Notes: a model not told the origin generated them from the letters alone. Counted from the stretch's first letter, positions 1 through 9,009 are shown. The stretch: DNA of 33,929 nt from an uncultured Clostridiaceae bacterium (GCA_948356915.1 CAOJCG010000018.1:1-33929), one strand, 5' to 3'. Made by a program: numbers and translations.

Positions 1-11
1 TAGCGAGCATA

Positions 12-68
12 GGTTTTGTATTGCCACAAAACCGACAGCTTACGCTGAAAGGGGAAAAATCTTCCCCT
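12..68. other. Candidate origin of transfer (two hairpins upstream of mobC)
   Basis: Two perfect inverted repeats sit upstream of the mobilization genes. The first is GGTTTTGT (12-19) with ACAAAACC (26-33), an 8-bp stem with a 6-nt loop. The second is AGGGGAA (50-56) with TTCCCCT (62-68), a 7-bp stem with a 5-nt loop. Non-coding hairpins directly upstream of a mobC-relaxase pair are where oriT usually lies. The nic site cannot be named from sequence alone. The second hairpin could instead be a terminator of an upstream gene, but no T-run follows it. Confidence 0.45.
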
Positions 69-196
69 ATAACCCCTACCTTATGAAACGAAAAAAATAG
101 AAAAATAGATTTAAAATTAGATAAGAAATTAAAAATTTTTAAGAATGATTTTATAAAAAATAGAACGAAAATTTATGAAAAAGGAAGTGAAAAATT

Positions 197-517
197 ATGA
201 GAAATAGAACAATAGGAATTAATGTTAGAGTGAGTGAAAGTGAAAAGAAAAAACTACAAAGAAATGCTAAAAAGAGTAACTTAAATTTATCATCTTATTT
301 AAGAAAAGCAGGATTACAAAAGGAGATTTGTTCAATACCAGATGAAGAACTTCGTAAAGTTTACAATGGAATTGTTGAACTAAAAAATGAATTTCCTTAT
401 ATGAGTGATGAAGAAATAAAAGATAAAATAACAAAAATGCAAAGTGATTTTTTAGATATTTACAATTATAAAAAAGATGGTGATGTGGGTGGCAACAACG
501 AAAATCTGGGCAATTAA
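197..517 (+). CDS. MobC-like relaxosome accessory protein
   Basis: Encodes 106 aa, predicted to bind oriT DNA and help the relaxase nick it. The N-terminal stretch (about residues 5-45, with GINVRVSESEKKKLQRNA followed by LSSYLRKAGL) reads as a ribbon-helix-helix DNA-binding segment typical of MobC-type proteins. The rest is charged and helical. The ATG at 197 follows an AAGGAAG ribosome binding site at 181-187. Its 3' end overlaps the start of the relaxase gene, so the two are probably translationally coupled, which is the usual order on mobilizable plasmids and transposons. Family membership is inferred from sequence style and position; the exact subfamily is uncertain. Confidence 0.75.
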   Translation: MRNRTIGINVRVSESEKKKLQRNAKKSNLNLSSYLRKAGLQKEICSIPDEELRKVYNGIVELKNEFPYMSDEEIKDKITKMQSDFLDIYNYKKDGDVGGNNENLGN

Positions 518-1859
518 AGATAGTATATCACGAGTAATAAGCTATGCAAAAAATCCAGAAAAGACAATGTTTGATGATTTAAAACAAGTGCTAAAATATG
601 CAGAAAATGATGAGAAAACTATTGATAAAAACGAAAAAACTATGTATGTAACAGGTATAAATTGTAAAGCAGAAACAGCTTATGAAGAAATGATGCTAGT
701 TCAAAATAGATTTGATAAATGCACAGGAAATGTTGCATATCACGCATACCAAAGTTTTAAAACAGGAGAAGTATCACCAGAATTAGCACATAAAATTGGA
801 GTAAAACTTGCAGAAAAGATGTGGAGTGAATATCAAGTAGTAGTTGCCACACATTTTAATACAGGAACTTATCATAATCATTTTGTAGTAAATTCAGTTA
901 ATATGTTTACAGGGAAGAAATTTAATTGCAATAAAGGTGCATATTATCATTTTAGAGAGTTATCAGATGAACTATGTAGTGAATATGGACTAACAGTAAT
1001 TGAAAAGCCAACAGGAAAAACACCAAGAAGCATATACTTTGCAGAAAAAAGAGGAGAGCCAACAAAGTATAATGTAATAAAACAAGCTATTGATGAAGCA
1101 ATGCAAATGTGTATAAACTATGGACAATTTAAAAAGATAATGCTTAAAAAAGGTTATATAATCAATGAAGATTATAACAGAAAATATCCAACAATTCGTT
1201 CAATAAACGATAAAAAAGTAGTAAGGATGTATCATTTAGGCGAACAATATTTGCCAAAGAATATTGCAAATAAGGTTGAACACAATCCATATTATTATCA
1301 AAATAGATATATGGAATTTATACACACTAAAAAGAAAAAGCAAAAATATAAAGTCTATAAATATAAGGGCAAATTCAAAGATATTAGTAAAATGAGTGGA
1401 ATTGATGTGCTTTTCCTATTACTGTTTCATTTATTAGGATTACAACCAAAACGAGAAAACTATCAGCCACTATCTCCAGAAATGAAACAAGAAATAAGAA
1501 AAATGGAACGATATTCTAATGAAATTAGACTTATTGTAAGTGAAAAACTAAAAACAACAGAAAATGTAAAAGATTATATTTCACAAACTGAAGAAGATAT
1601 TGAAGATGTTACTGATTTAAGGCAAAAATACAGAAATAAACTGAGAAATTGCAAAGATGATAACTTAATAGAAGAATACAAAGAAAAACGAAATGAATGC
1701 ACTACAATTCTAAATAAGTACAGAAAAAATCTAAAAACAGCAAACTATATTTTAGAAGACACACTAAAGGTTAAAGAAGTAATTAAAATTGAAATGCAAA
1801 TGAAAAATGGGCAAGAAGATATTACTAAAACAAAGAAAAAAGACAGATATGCAAGATAA
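489..1859 (+). CDS. Relaxase / mobilization nuclease (MobA/VirD2-like, MOBP type)
   Basis: Encodes the DNA-nicking transesterase that starts conjugative mobilization at oriT. The open frame runs upstream to ATG 477 and ATG 483. I prefer GTG 489 because it gives the family's usual start (M)ATTKIW and follows a GGTGAT ribosome binding site at 479-484; this gives 456 aa. The three-histidine metal-binding motif is visible as H122-x6-H129-N-H131 (context THFNTGTYHNHFVVN), with a further histidine in YHAYQSF (H85). An early tyrosine in ISYAKNPEKT is a candidate nucleophile. The last 120 or so residues are charged and likely coiled coil. It overlaps mobC and ends at its own terminator. No type IV secretion genes are visible, so it is either a mobilizable element or one part of a larger conjugative element. 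Confidence 0.9.
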   Translation: MATTKIWAIKDSISRVISYAKNPEKTMFDDLKQVLKYAENDEKTIDKNEKTMYVTGINCKAETAYEEMMLVQNRFDKCTGNVAYHAYQSFKTGEVSPELAHKIGVKLAEKMWSEYQVVVATHFNTGTYHNHFVVNSVNMFTGKKFNCNKGAYYHFRELSDELCSEYGLTVIEKPTGKTPRSIYFAEKRGEPTKYNVIKQAIDEAMQMCINYGQFKKIMLKKGYIINEDYNRKYPTIRSINDKKVVRMYHLGEQYLPKNIANKVEHNPYYYQNRYMEFIHTKKKKQKYKVYKYKGKFKDISKMSGIDVLFLLLFHLLGLQPKRENYQPLSPEMKQEIRKMERYSNEIRLIVSEKLKTTENVKDYISQTEEDIEDVTDLRQKYRNKLRNCKDDNLIEEYKEKRNECTTILNKYRKNLKTANYILEDTLKVKEVIKIEMQMKNGQEDITKTKKKDRYAR

Positions 1860-1866
1860 GAATATA

Positions 1867-1903
1867 AAAGGTTGTTATGTGTGAAAGTAACAGCCTTTTT
1901 TAT
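1867..1903 (+). terminator. Rho-independent terminator after the relaxase
   Basis: AAAGGTTGTTA (1867-1877) pairs with TAACAGCCTTT (1888-1898) through 11 bp including one G-U pair, with a 10-nt loop, and a T-run follows. Confidence 0.85.
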
Positions 1904-1932
1904 AATTTTTAAAATGAATATATTGGAAACAA

Positions 1933-1961
1933 TTGTATTTATATTAATTTTATGGTATAAA
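1933..1961 (+). promoter_or_regulatory. Sigma-A type promoter of the YhcG-like gene
   Basis: TTGTAT (1933-1938), a 17-bp spacer and TATAAA (1956-1961) fit a housekeeping promoter. Transcription would start near 1968, just before the 27-nt inverted repeat at 1975-2001. Confidence 0.6.
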
Positions 1962-1974
1962 TAAGTAAAATATG

Positions 1975-2001
1975 AAATTTGCAACGCAACGTTGCAAATT
2001 T
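1975..2001. promoter_or_regulatory. Perfect 11-bp inverted repeat in the 5' leader of the YhcG-like gene
   Basis: AAATTTGCAAC (1975-1985), loop GCAAC, then GTTGCAAATTT (1991-2001). It lies at the expected +8 to +34 of the transcript, 4 nt before the GGAGG ribosome binding site (2006-2010). It could be an operator for a dimeric repressor or an RNA hairpin that affects translation. It has no T-run, so it is not a terminator. Confidence 0.65.
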
Positions 2002-2018
2002 AAAACGGAGGAAGTTGA

Positions 2019-3041
2019 GTGGAAAATAATCTAATTAATGAAGATTATAAGAATTTTATAGGAGAAATCAAGAATAAAATTAGAAATAGTCAATATGAAG
2101 CAATGAGAGCAGTTAATAAGACTTTAATTAATTTATATTGGGGTATTGGACAAGAAATATATAATCAGCAACAAGAAAAGGGTTGGGGAAAATCGATTGT
2201 TGAGTTATTAGCAAAAGAGTTAAAAAAGGAATTTCCAGATGTTCAAGGTTTTTCTGCAAGAAATCTATGGAGAATGCGAAATTTATATGTTGAATATAAA
2301 GATAATGAATTTCTGCCACCATTAGTGGCAGAAATAAGTTGGAGCAAAAATGTAACAATAATGGAAAAATGCAAAGATCCACTTGAAAGAGAATTTTATA
2401 TAAAAATGACAAAAAAGTATGGTTGGACTAAAGATGTTTTAATAAACAATATAGAGAATAGGACTTATGAAAAATATCTATTAAATCAAACTAACTTTGA
2501 TGAAACACTGCCTGATAAGTACATTAATCAAGCAAAATTAGCTGTCAAAGATGAATATATTTTTGACTTTATGGAATTATCTGAACAACATTCAGAAAGA
2601 GAGTTAGAAGAAAGTTTAGTAAATAATATGAAAGCATTTCTAGAAGAAATGGGTGGAAATTTTGCTTTTATGGGAAGTCAATATCATTTAAATGTAGGTG
2701 GAGATGATTTTTATATAGATTTACTACTATATCATAGAAGTTTAAAAAGTTTAATTGCAATAGAATTAAAAATAGGAGAATTTAAACCTGAATTTGTTGG
2801 ACAACTTCAATTTTACTTAACTGCACTAGATAAACAAGTAAAAATGGAACATGAAAATCCGTCAATAGGAATTATAATATGCAAAAGCAAAAATAGAACA
2901 GTAGTAGAATATGCATTAAGTGATAGTGATAAGCCAATAGGAGTTTCTACATATCAAATAAGAGACACTTTGCCAGAACAAATGAAGAATTTATTACCTT
3001 CACCAGAAGAGATAAAGAAAAGATTAGAGGGATTAAAATAG
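2019..3041 (+). CDS. YhcG family PDDEXK nuclease (DUF1016)
   Basis: Encodes 340 aa. The N-terminal DUF1016_N helical domain spans about residues 8-150, with the LYWGIGQEI and GWGKSIVELLAKEL segments and the family's FSARNLWRMRNLY stretch. A C-terminal PDDEXK nuclease domain follows. Its catalytic residues are visible as D234 (DDFYIDLLLYH), E249-L-K251 (AIELK), and Q262/Y266 (GQLQFYLTALD). The start is GTG 2019 with GGAGG at 2006-2010. YhcG-type proteins are associated with defence and mobile islands and with restriction loci, but their target is not established. Here it lies directly behind mobilization genes and 56 bp before a YobI-type NTPase, so a paired defence or plasmid-maintenance role is an inference. 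It has its own promoter and a leader hairpin. Confidence 0.93.
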   Translation: MENNLINEDYKNFIGEIKNKIRNSQYEAMRAVNKTLINLYWGIGQEIYNQQQEKGWGKSIVELLAKELKKEFPDVQGFSARNLWRMRNLYVEYKDNEFLPPLVAEISWSKNVTIMEKCKDPLEREFYIKMTKKYGWTKDVLINNIENRTYEKYLLNQTNFDETLPDKYINQAKLAVKDEYIFDFMELSEQHSERELEESLVNNMKAFLEEMGGNFAFMGSQYHLNVGGDDFYIDLLLYHRSLKSLIAIELKIGEFKPEFVGQLQFYLTALDKQVKMEHENPSIGIIICKSKNRTVVEYALSDSDKPIGVSTYQIRDTLPEQMKNLLPSPEEIKKRLEGLK

Positions 3042-3097
3042 TTTTTAGGTCCTTTTATACTAAAGAAAATAAACTAATAGAGTATAGGAGGATAATT

Positions 3098-6000
3098 ATG
3101 TTTGCAGATAAAAGTGAAGAAACAAATAAAAATATTAAATTTCATAGTCTAGCTCCAACAGATAATGCAGAAAATTCTGATATTTATTTATCTGCTTTAG
3201 ATTGGGCTATAAAAGAACCAAATATTAATAATATTGCCGTAACTGGTAATTATGGTTCTGGTAAAAGTAGTATTTTAAATACATATCAAAAAAAATCAAA
3301 AAGAAAAGAAAGATTCCTAAATATCTCTTTAGCAACTTTTGATCAGAAAGATTATAAAAAAGATGATAATATCATAGAAAAAAGTATCTTACAACAATTA
3401 TTTTATAAAGAAAAAATAAATAAAACACCGTATTCACGTTTTAAAAAAATTAATAATTTAAATAGTAAATTGTGGTTAAAAATTTTAGCTACGGTATTGA
3501 TTGTATTTTCTATAATTTGGATTATAAATCCTAATATCTTTAGTAATATAGTAAATTTTATTACAGATAAATTTAGTTATAATTTTATATTCTTTAATAA
3601 TAGGTTAGATAGCATATTAAATTTTATAATTAAATCTACATTTACAGTAGTTAGTATAATTGCAATTATATATATATTAAATATTTTATATAAGATTTTA
3701 GTTAATATTTCATGTAGATTAACAATAAAGAAAAATGATATAGAATTGGAAATCACACCTAAAGATAAACAAACAAAAGAATCAATCTTTAATAAATATA
3801 TTGATGAAATTATATATTTTTTTGAAGTAACTAAATATGATATTGTAATATTTGAAGATTTGGATAGACTTAAAAATTATTCTGGTTTATTTGTAAAATT
3901 AAGAGAAATGAATACATTACTAAATAATTCTAAAATAATAAAAAAGGATAAAATTACATTTGTATATGCTGTAAAAGATGATGTGTTTACAGATGATAAA
4001 GAAAGGACAAAGTTTTTCGAATTTATTATTCCTGTAATACCAGTTATCAATTCTAATAATTCAAAAGATAAATTAGTTGAAATGATAGAAGACATGCCAT
4101 ATAAAGAAGAATTATCTAATGCAAGGTTTTTAGATAATATAACTCTATATATAGACGATATGAGATTGTTAAATTCTGTTATAAATGAATTTAATATATA
4201 TTCACAACAAATTAATGTTAAGTACGATGTTAAGAAGTTATTCTCAATAATTTTATATAAAAACTTGTTTCCAGAAGATTTTTCTAAACTTCAGAATAAT
4301 GATGGTATTTTATATGAAATACTTAATAATAAAGAAGAAAATTTAAAAAATATTTTGTCTGACTTGCAGAATAGATATAATTTATTACAAGCAGAAATTG
4401 AAAAATTTAATAATGAATATAATGTAAAGAATATAGATGACTTTAAAAGAATAGTTTGGACATATATAACACAAAGATATTCAGGATATTCTAATTATTA
4501 CATAAATAATGCAAGACATTCTTCTATTGATTCTTTCCTAGAGGATACTAGCATAAATACTACAGAAAAATTAAAAAATATATCAGTAAGAGTAAATGGT
4601 TATAATGAACAAAATATTACAGATATAATACCTAATATAGAGGGAAAAATAGGATATACTAAAAATGAATTAGAAGAAATTATAAATCAAAAGAATGAAG
4701 AACTTAATATATTAGGTAATAAAATACTAAAAATTAAGAATAAAAAGATATCAGAAATAATTAATGAATATGGTATTAAAAAATATTATAGTTTACCAGA
4801 TAATATGACGATATTAACATATTTAATAAAGAATGGCTATATAGATGAGTCTTATAGAGAATATATAAACTACTTTTATCCAACGACTTTAAAGATTGAA
4901 GATAAAAATTTTGTATTGAATGTTAACAATCAAACACTAACAAATTATAATTATAGATTACACAATATAAAAAATATAATTGGGTATTTTGCAGACGAGG
5001 ATTTTTTGAAACAAGAAATATTAAATTTTGATTTACTTGACTATATGTTGCAAAATGCAAGTAAATATGATTTAAAATTAAATAACTTATTTAAACAACT
5101 CAATAATAAAGATTATGGTATAGATTTTATAAAAGAATATATTGTAACTAAAAAGATGAGTTTGGCTTTTATTAAATACTTTGTAAAATATTGTAGTGAA
5201 ATGTTGGATAAACTGAATCAACATTTACCGAATATATATAAGGAAAAATTATTAAATAGGATATTAATATATGCAGACTTAAATGATATAGAAAAATATC
5301 TAGGAAGTAATCAAAAATTTATAGATAGAGTTAATAAATGCAAATACTTTTGTAGAATTTTTAAAAATCATAAAATGGAAAAAGCTAGAGAAATATTAGA
5401 TATACTGAATATTAAATTTGAATATATAGACACTAAAGAGATAAATTCAGAACTATTTGATACTATATATAAACAAAACTGTTATATTATTAATCAAAAG
5501 AATACTGAATTAATATTAAATAAAAAATTTAATGAAAAAGTTGAAACTATACACACTCAAAATTATACTATTATTTCTAAGTATGAAGAATTACATAAAT
5601 ATATCAATTCAAATATAAACATATATATTAATGATGTATTTTTCAAATATGAAAGCAATGTAATGGAGGATATAAAATCTATTAATGAAATATTAAGCAA
5701 CGAAATGCTAGATATTGAAACAAAAAGAAAAATTATTGAAAAAGAACAAATTTTAAATGATATAGAGTTGATTAATGATAAGACAATTAGTGATGAAGAA
5801 TCCAGCAACGAAGTAACACTATGGGAATTATACTTAGAAAAGAATAAAGTAATTCCAAACTTTTCTAATATTATTAAGTATTATAATAAATATAACTTAG
5901 ATGACCAATTAGTATCGTTTATTAATGTGAACTCTGAATTTTTAGATTTCAATAATATGTTAGACACAAATTTATATGATAATTTTATTAAAGACATTAT

Positions 6001-6718
6001 AGAAAATGATAAAATTAATGATAAAGGTTTTGAATGTATTGTTAATGCTATTTCATCTAATTATGAATTTAATGAATTTGATTTTTCAATTATTAATAAA
6101 GAAAGAAGTTCTAAAATTTTATCAAATTCAAAAATAGATATAAAGTTTAACGAAAATAATTATAATAATCTAAAAAATAATTATAGTGAGTTACTGATTA
6201 AATTTATTGAATATGATATTAAAGAATTTTATAAAATTATGGATAATTTAGATTATGACGATGTTCTTATATCTGATATAATCTTATCTAGCAAAATTGA
6301 AAGAACAGTAAAGATAGATATTCTATGCAAATGTAATGATGAGGTTCAACTTAAAAACATATCTCAGAAACAAAATATCATAGATTTTATCTTAAGAGGA
6401 AGAAAGTGTATTAATATTAACTATAACATATTTAAGCAATTGTTTGATAATACATTAGATAGCACAAAATTAATAGACTTATTAATGTTCCAAGATAATA
6501 TATTAAGCAATGAACAAATATCAGAGTGTTTATTGGAATTAAAAGAACCATATTCAAATATTCCTAAACAAGAGAAAATACCTAAATTAGAAATCAATAG
6601 TCAAAACATTAAGTTTAAAGAGTTTTTAGAAAAACGTCAATTTGATTATCTTGGAAAAATAACTAAAACAAAAGATAATAGATACTATAAGATTAATAAG
6701 AAGGTAAAATTATTGTAA
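3098..6718 (+). CDS. YobI-like P-loop NTPase (KAP-type, membrane-inserted)
   Basis: Encodes 1206 aa. The N-terminal NTPase has a Walker A motif, GNYGSGKSS (residues 50-58), and a Walker B motif with acidic residues in IVIFEDLDRL (249-258). Two predicted membrane helices (about 126-144 and 176-205) lie between the Walker motifs, the layout known for KAP NTPases. The segment ITFVYAVKDDVF followed by KFFEFIIPVIPVI matches the post-Walker-B region of that group. Residues 330-1206 are a long, Asn/Ile-rich alpha-helical region without recognisable motifs. The protein is close in size and domain plan to B. subtilis YobI. The start follows AGGAGG at 3085-3090. It is probably co-transcribed with the YhcG-like nuclease. 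Such NTPases are predicted signalling or defence ATPases; the function is unproven. The gene is exceptionally AT-rich. Confidence 0.85.
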   Translation: MFADKSEETNKNIKFHSLAPTDNAENSDIYLSALDWAIKEPNINNIAVTGNYGSGKSSILNTYQKKSKRKERFLNISLATFDQKDYKKDDNIIEKSILQQLFYKEKINKTPYSRFKKINNLNSKLWLKILATVLIVFSIIWIINPNIFSNIVNFITDKFSYNFIFFNNRLDSILNFIIKSTFTVVSIIAIIYILNILYKILVNISCRLTIKKNDIELEITPKDKQTKESIFNKYIDEIIYFFEVTKYDIVIFEDLDRLKNYSGLFVKLREMNTLLNNSKIIKKDKITFVYAVKDDVFTDDKERTKFFEFIIPVIPVINSNNSKDKLVEMIEDMPYKEELSNARFLDNITLYIDDMRLLNSVINEFNIYSQQINVKYDVKKLFSIILYKNLFPEDFSKLQNNDGILYEILNNKEENLKNILSDLQNRYNLLQAEIEKFNNEYNVKNIDDFKRIVWTYITQRYSGYSNYYINNARHSSIDSFLEDTSINTTEKLKNISVRVNGYNEQNITDIIPNIEGKIGYTKNELEEIINQKNEELNILGNKILKIKNKKISEIINEYGIKKYYSLPDNMTILTYLIKNGYIDESYREYINYFYPTTLKIEDKNFVLNVNNQTLTNYNYRLHNIKNIIGYFADEDFLKQEILNFDLLDYMLQNASKYDLKLNNLFKQLNNKDYGIDFIKEYIVTKKMSLAFIKYFVKYCSEMLDKLNQHLPNIYKEKLLNRILIYADLNDIEKYLGSNQKFIDRVNKCKYFCRIFKNHKMEKAREILDILNIKFEYIDTKEINSELFDTIYKQNCYIINQKNTELILNKKFNEKVETIHTQNYTIISKYEELHKYINSNINIYINDVFFKYESNVMEDIKSINEILSNEMLDIETKRKIIEKEQILNDIELINDKTISDEESSNEVTLWELYLEKNKVIPNFSNIIKYYNKYNLDDQLVSFINVNSEFLDFNNMLDTNLYDNFIKDIIENDKINDKGFECIVNAISSNYEFNEFDFSIINKERSSKILSNSKIDIKFNENNYNNLKNNYSELLIKFIEYDIKEFYKIMDNLDYDDVLISDIILSSKIERTVKIDILCKCNDEVQLKNISQKQNIIDFILRGRKCININYNIFKQLFDNTLDSTKLIDLLMFQDNILSNEQISECLLELKEPYSNIPKQEKIPKLEINSQNIKFKEFLEKRQFDYLGKITKTKDNRYYKINKKVKLL

Positions 6719-6741
6719 AGTGGTATAAAATTTAGTATAAT
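6713..6741 (+). promoter_or_regulatory. Sigma-A type promoter of the GNAT-MBL-Nudix operon
   Basis: TTGTAA (6713-6718), a 17-bp spacer and TATAAT (6736-6741). The -35 box overlaps the stop codon of the YobI-like gene, so the downstream genes form a separate transcription unit. Confidence 0.65.
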
Positions 6742-6789
6742 AACTTCGAAATACGATAGAAATATTAAAGCAAAGAGGAGAGTATTAGT

Positions 6790-7632
6790 ATGGATATAGA
6801 AATCAAAAAGGCTGATATTACATATTTAAAGGATATTCAAAACTTAAATAATCAACTATTTGAATTAGAATATAATAATTTTGACCCTACTTTAAAAGTA
6901 GGTTGGACTTTTGAAGAAAAAGGAACAAATTATTTTAAAAATATGCTAGAGAATGAAATTGTTTATATTGCATTAGACAAAGATAAAGTAGTGGGATATT
7001 TAGCAGGAAGTATTAATATTCAAGGCAGTTATGTGACAAAATCATTGGCAGAAGTAGACAATATGTTTGTATTAGAAGAGTATAGAAAATATGGTATAGG
7101 TACAAAACTAATTGGCAAATTTAAAGAATACTGCTTACAAAATAAAATTGAAGAACTAAAGGTTACAGCATCTGCAAAGAATATTAATGGCATAAGTTTT
7201 TATAAGAAAAATGGATTTAATGAGTTTGAAACAACATTAAAACAAGAAGTAAAATCTAATAATTTTAAAAAAATAACACATAAGACTTTAGATTATAATT
7301 TTGCTAGTGATTGGCTTGAAAAATTAAAAAAGTATTGGTGGAGTAAAGATATAGAGAAAGCAACATCCTTATTTACAAAAACAATATTTTATCAAGAAAC
7401 ACCATTTATGAAACCATATACAACATTCGATGAAATAAAACAAGAATGGCAACATATTGAAAATCAAGATATAAAAGATATTGAATTTAAAATATTAGCT
7501 ATAGACAAAAATGTTTTAATAGTAGAATGGTTATTTGAAAGAGATATAACAACATATAATGGTATTTATGAAATAAAATTTGATGATAATTTAGAATGTA
7601 TTTATTTTAAGAGTTGGGAAATGGAGAGATAG
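6790..7632 (+). CDS. GNAT N-acetyltransferase fused to an NTF2/SnoaL-like domain
   Basis: Encodes 280 aa in two parts. Residues 1-150 are a GNAT acetyltransferase: acetyl-CoA pyrophosphate-binding motif RKYGIG (99-104) after the strand LAEVDNMFVLEEY, and the closing FYKKNGF (137-143). Residues about 165-280 resemble an NTF2/SnoaL-like small alpha-beta fold (DWLEKLKKYWWSKDIEKATSLF and a Trp-rich end). This is a sequence-style assignment without a motif test. The substrate is unknown. A GAGGAG ribosome binding site lies just upstream. The stop codon is one base from the ATG of the next gene, so translation with the MBL hydrolase is tightly coupled. On a mobile element such enzymes often inactivate small molecules, but that is only an inference here. 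Confidence 0.8.
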   Translation: MDIEIKKADITYLKDIQNLNNQLFELEYNNFDPTLKVGWTFEEKGTNYFKNMLENEIVYIALDKDKVVGYLAGSINIQGSYVTKSLAEVDNMFVLEEYRKYGIGTKLIGKFKEYCLQNKIEELKVTASAKNINGISFYKKNGFNEFETTLKQEVKSNNFKKITHKTLDYNFASDWLEKLKKYWWSKDIEKATSLFTKTIFYQETPFMKPYTTFDEIKQEWQHIENQDIKDIEFKILAIDKNVLIVEWLFERDITTYNGIYEIKFDDNLECIYFKSWEMER

Positions 7633-7633
7633 A

Positions 7634-8440
7634 ATGGAAAAACTAAACATATTAGGAACAGGTCACGCAATGACATTAGATTGTTATAATACTTGCTTTA
7701 CATTAGAAAATAATGAAGGAGAACATATATTAGTAGATACAGGTGGAGGTCTACAAATAATAAAACAATTAAGGGATGCAAACATAGATTTTAGAAAAAT
7801 ACATAACATTATTTTATCACATAAGCATACAGACCATATACTAGGAATGTTTTGGATTATCAGATATGCACAAAAGTTTTTTGACAATAACAATTATGAT
7901 GGAAATCTAAATGTTTATATGCATAAAGAATTAGAAAGTACAATCAGAAAAATAATGTTTGAAGTACTACCACCCAAATTTACAAAACTTATTGATAACA
8001 GAATTATTTTTAATATAGTAGAGGATAAGGAAGAAATAAAAATACTAAATTATAATATTAAATTTTTAGATGTTCAAGCAAAAAAAGATAGACAATTTGG
8101 ATTTATGACAATACTAGAAAATGGAAAAGCACTTGTATTTTTGGGCGATGAAACATTTGATGAAAAATTAAGAGATGAAGTAGAAAATGCAGATTGGCTA
8201 TTACATGAAGCAATGTGTATGGATTCAGAGGCAGATATATTTAAGCCATACGAAAAAATGCATTCTACTGTAAAAACAGCATCAGAAATAGGTGCGAGTT
8301 TAAATGTTAAAAATTTAGTATTATATCATGCAAGTGATAATAATTTAGAAAACAGAAAAAGATTATATACAGAAGAGGCAAAACTATACTTTAATGGAAA
8401 TATATATGTACCAGATGATTTAGAGGTTATTGAATTATAG
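7634..8440 (+). CDS. MBL-fold metallo-hydrolase (RNase Z-like), copy 1
   Basis: Encodes 268 aa, a cytoplasmic metallo-beta-lactamase-fold hydrolase. The metal-binding motif is SHKHTDH, with H63, H65, D67 and H68. Further likely ligands are D172 (FLGDET), H191 (LLHEAMC), H210 and H232 (LYHASD). The N-terminal ILGTGHA and ILVDTGGG stretches resemble the RNase Z/arylsulfatase branch. It starts one base after the GNAT-NTF2 stop and is followed by a Nudix gene, so it belongs to a three-gene operon. It resembles the gene at 9463-10272 along its full length, about half identical by eye, and keeps the same ligand spacing. The substrate cannot be stated. It is unlikely to be the housekeeping tRNase Z because there are two copies and it sits in cargo. 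Confidence 0.85.
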   Translation: MEKLNILGTGHAMTLDCYNTCFTLENNEGEHILVDTGGGLQIIKQLRDANIDFRKIHNIILSHKHTDHILGMFWIIRYAQKFFDNNNYDGNLNVYMHKELESTIRKIMFEVLPPKFTKLIDNRIIFNIVEDKEEIKILNYNIKFLDVQAKKDRQFGFMTILENGKALVFLGDETFDEKLRDEVENADWLLHEAMCMDSEADIFKPYEKMHSTVKTASEIGASLNVKNLVLYHASDNNLENRKRLYTEEAKLYFNGNIYVPDDLEVIEL

Positions 8441-8456
8441 AAAAGAGGAGAAAATA

Positions 8457-8903
8457 ATGGTAATTATAGCAGGTTGTGTTATAGTAAGAGATAATAAGAT
8501 ATTAATGGTAAAAGAGGCTAAAAAGAAATGTTTTGGACAATGGAATTTTCCAGCAGGTCATGTAGATGAACATGAGCTAATTACAGAAGCAGCAATAAGA
8601 GAAGCATATGAAGAAACTGGTTGTAAGGTAAAACTTACAGGAGTATTACCCATAAGTTGTGTTGATTTTAAAAATGGAGAAACACATACAATGGTAAGAT
8701 TTACAGCAGACATAGTAGAAGAAAACATTAAATTTGATACCGAAGAAATATTAGATGTACAATGGCTAGATATAAAAGATGTGAAGAGTATGACAGAACA
8801 AGAACTAAGAGGATATGATACAAGTATTCAATTTATAAAAGATTTTGAAGATGGAAAAGTATATCCATTAGATGTTTTTAACAATACAAAATACATTAGA
8901 TAA
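8457..8903 (+). CDS. Nudix hydrolase
   Basis: Encodes 148 aa from ATG 8457. I chose this start because AGAGGAG (8444-8450) lies 6 nt upstream; the frame is also open to an ATG at 8430 inside the previous gene, but that one has no ribosome binding site. The Nudix box is complete at residues 34-56: G34-x5-E40-x7-R48-E49-x2-E52-E53-x-G55. The preceding GQWNFPAGH and the following region fit MutT/NudG-like nucleotide or NDP-sugar pyrophosphohydrolases. It closes the operon with the GNAT-NTF2 and MBL genes. The substrate is unknown. A housekeeping nucleotide-sanitation role is possible, but its place in the cargo suggests it works together with its neighbours. Confidence 0.88.
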   Translation: MVIIAGCVIVRDNKILMVKEAKKKCFGQWNFPAGHVDEHELITEAAIREAYEETGCKVKLTGVLPISCVDFKNGETHTMVRFTADIVEENIKFDTEEILDVQWLDIKDVKSMTEQELRGYDTSIQFIKDFEDGKVYPLDVFNNTKYIR

Positions 8904-9009
8904 GTATTTATAGAAACTTTTTCAAAAAGTATTGCCAAACTTAAAATTTTATGTTAAATTAAAAACATAGTTAATAGCAAAAAACAATGATTTGTGGGTA
9001 CATTTCTTG

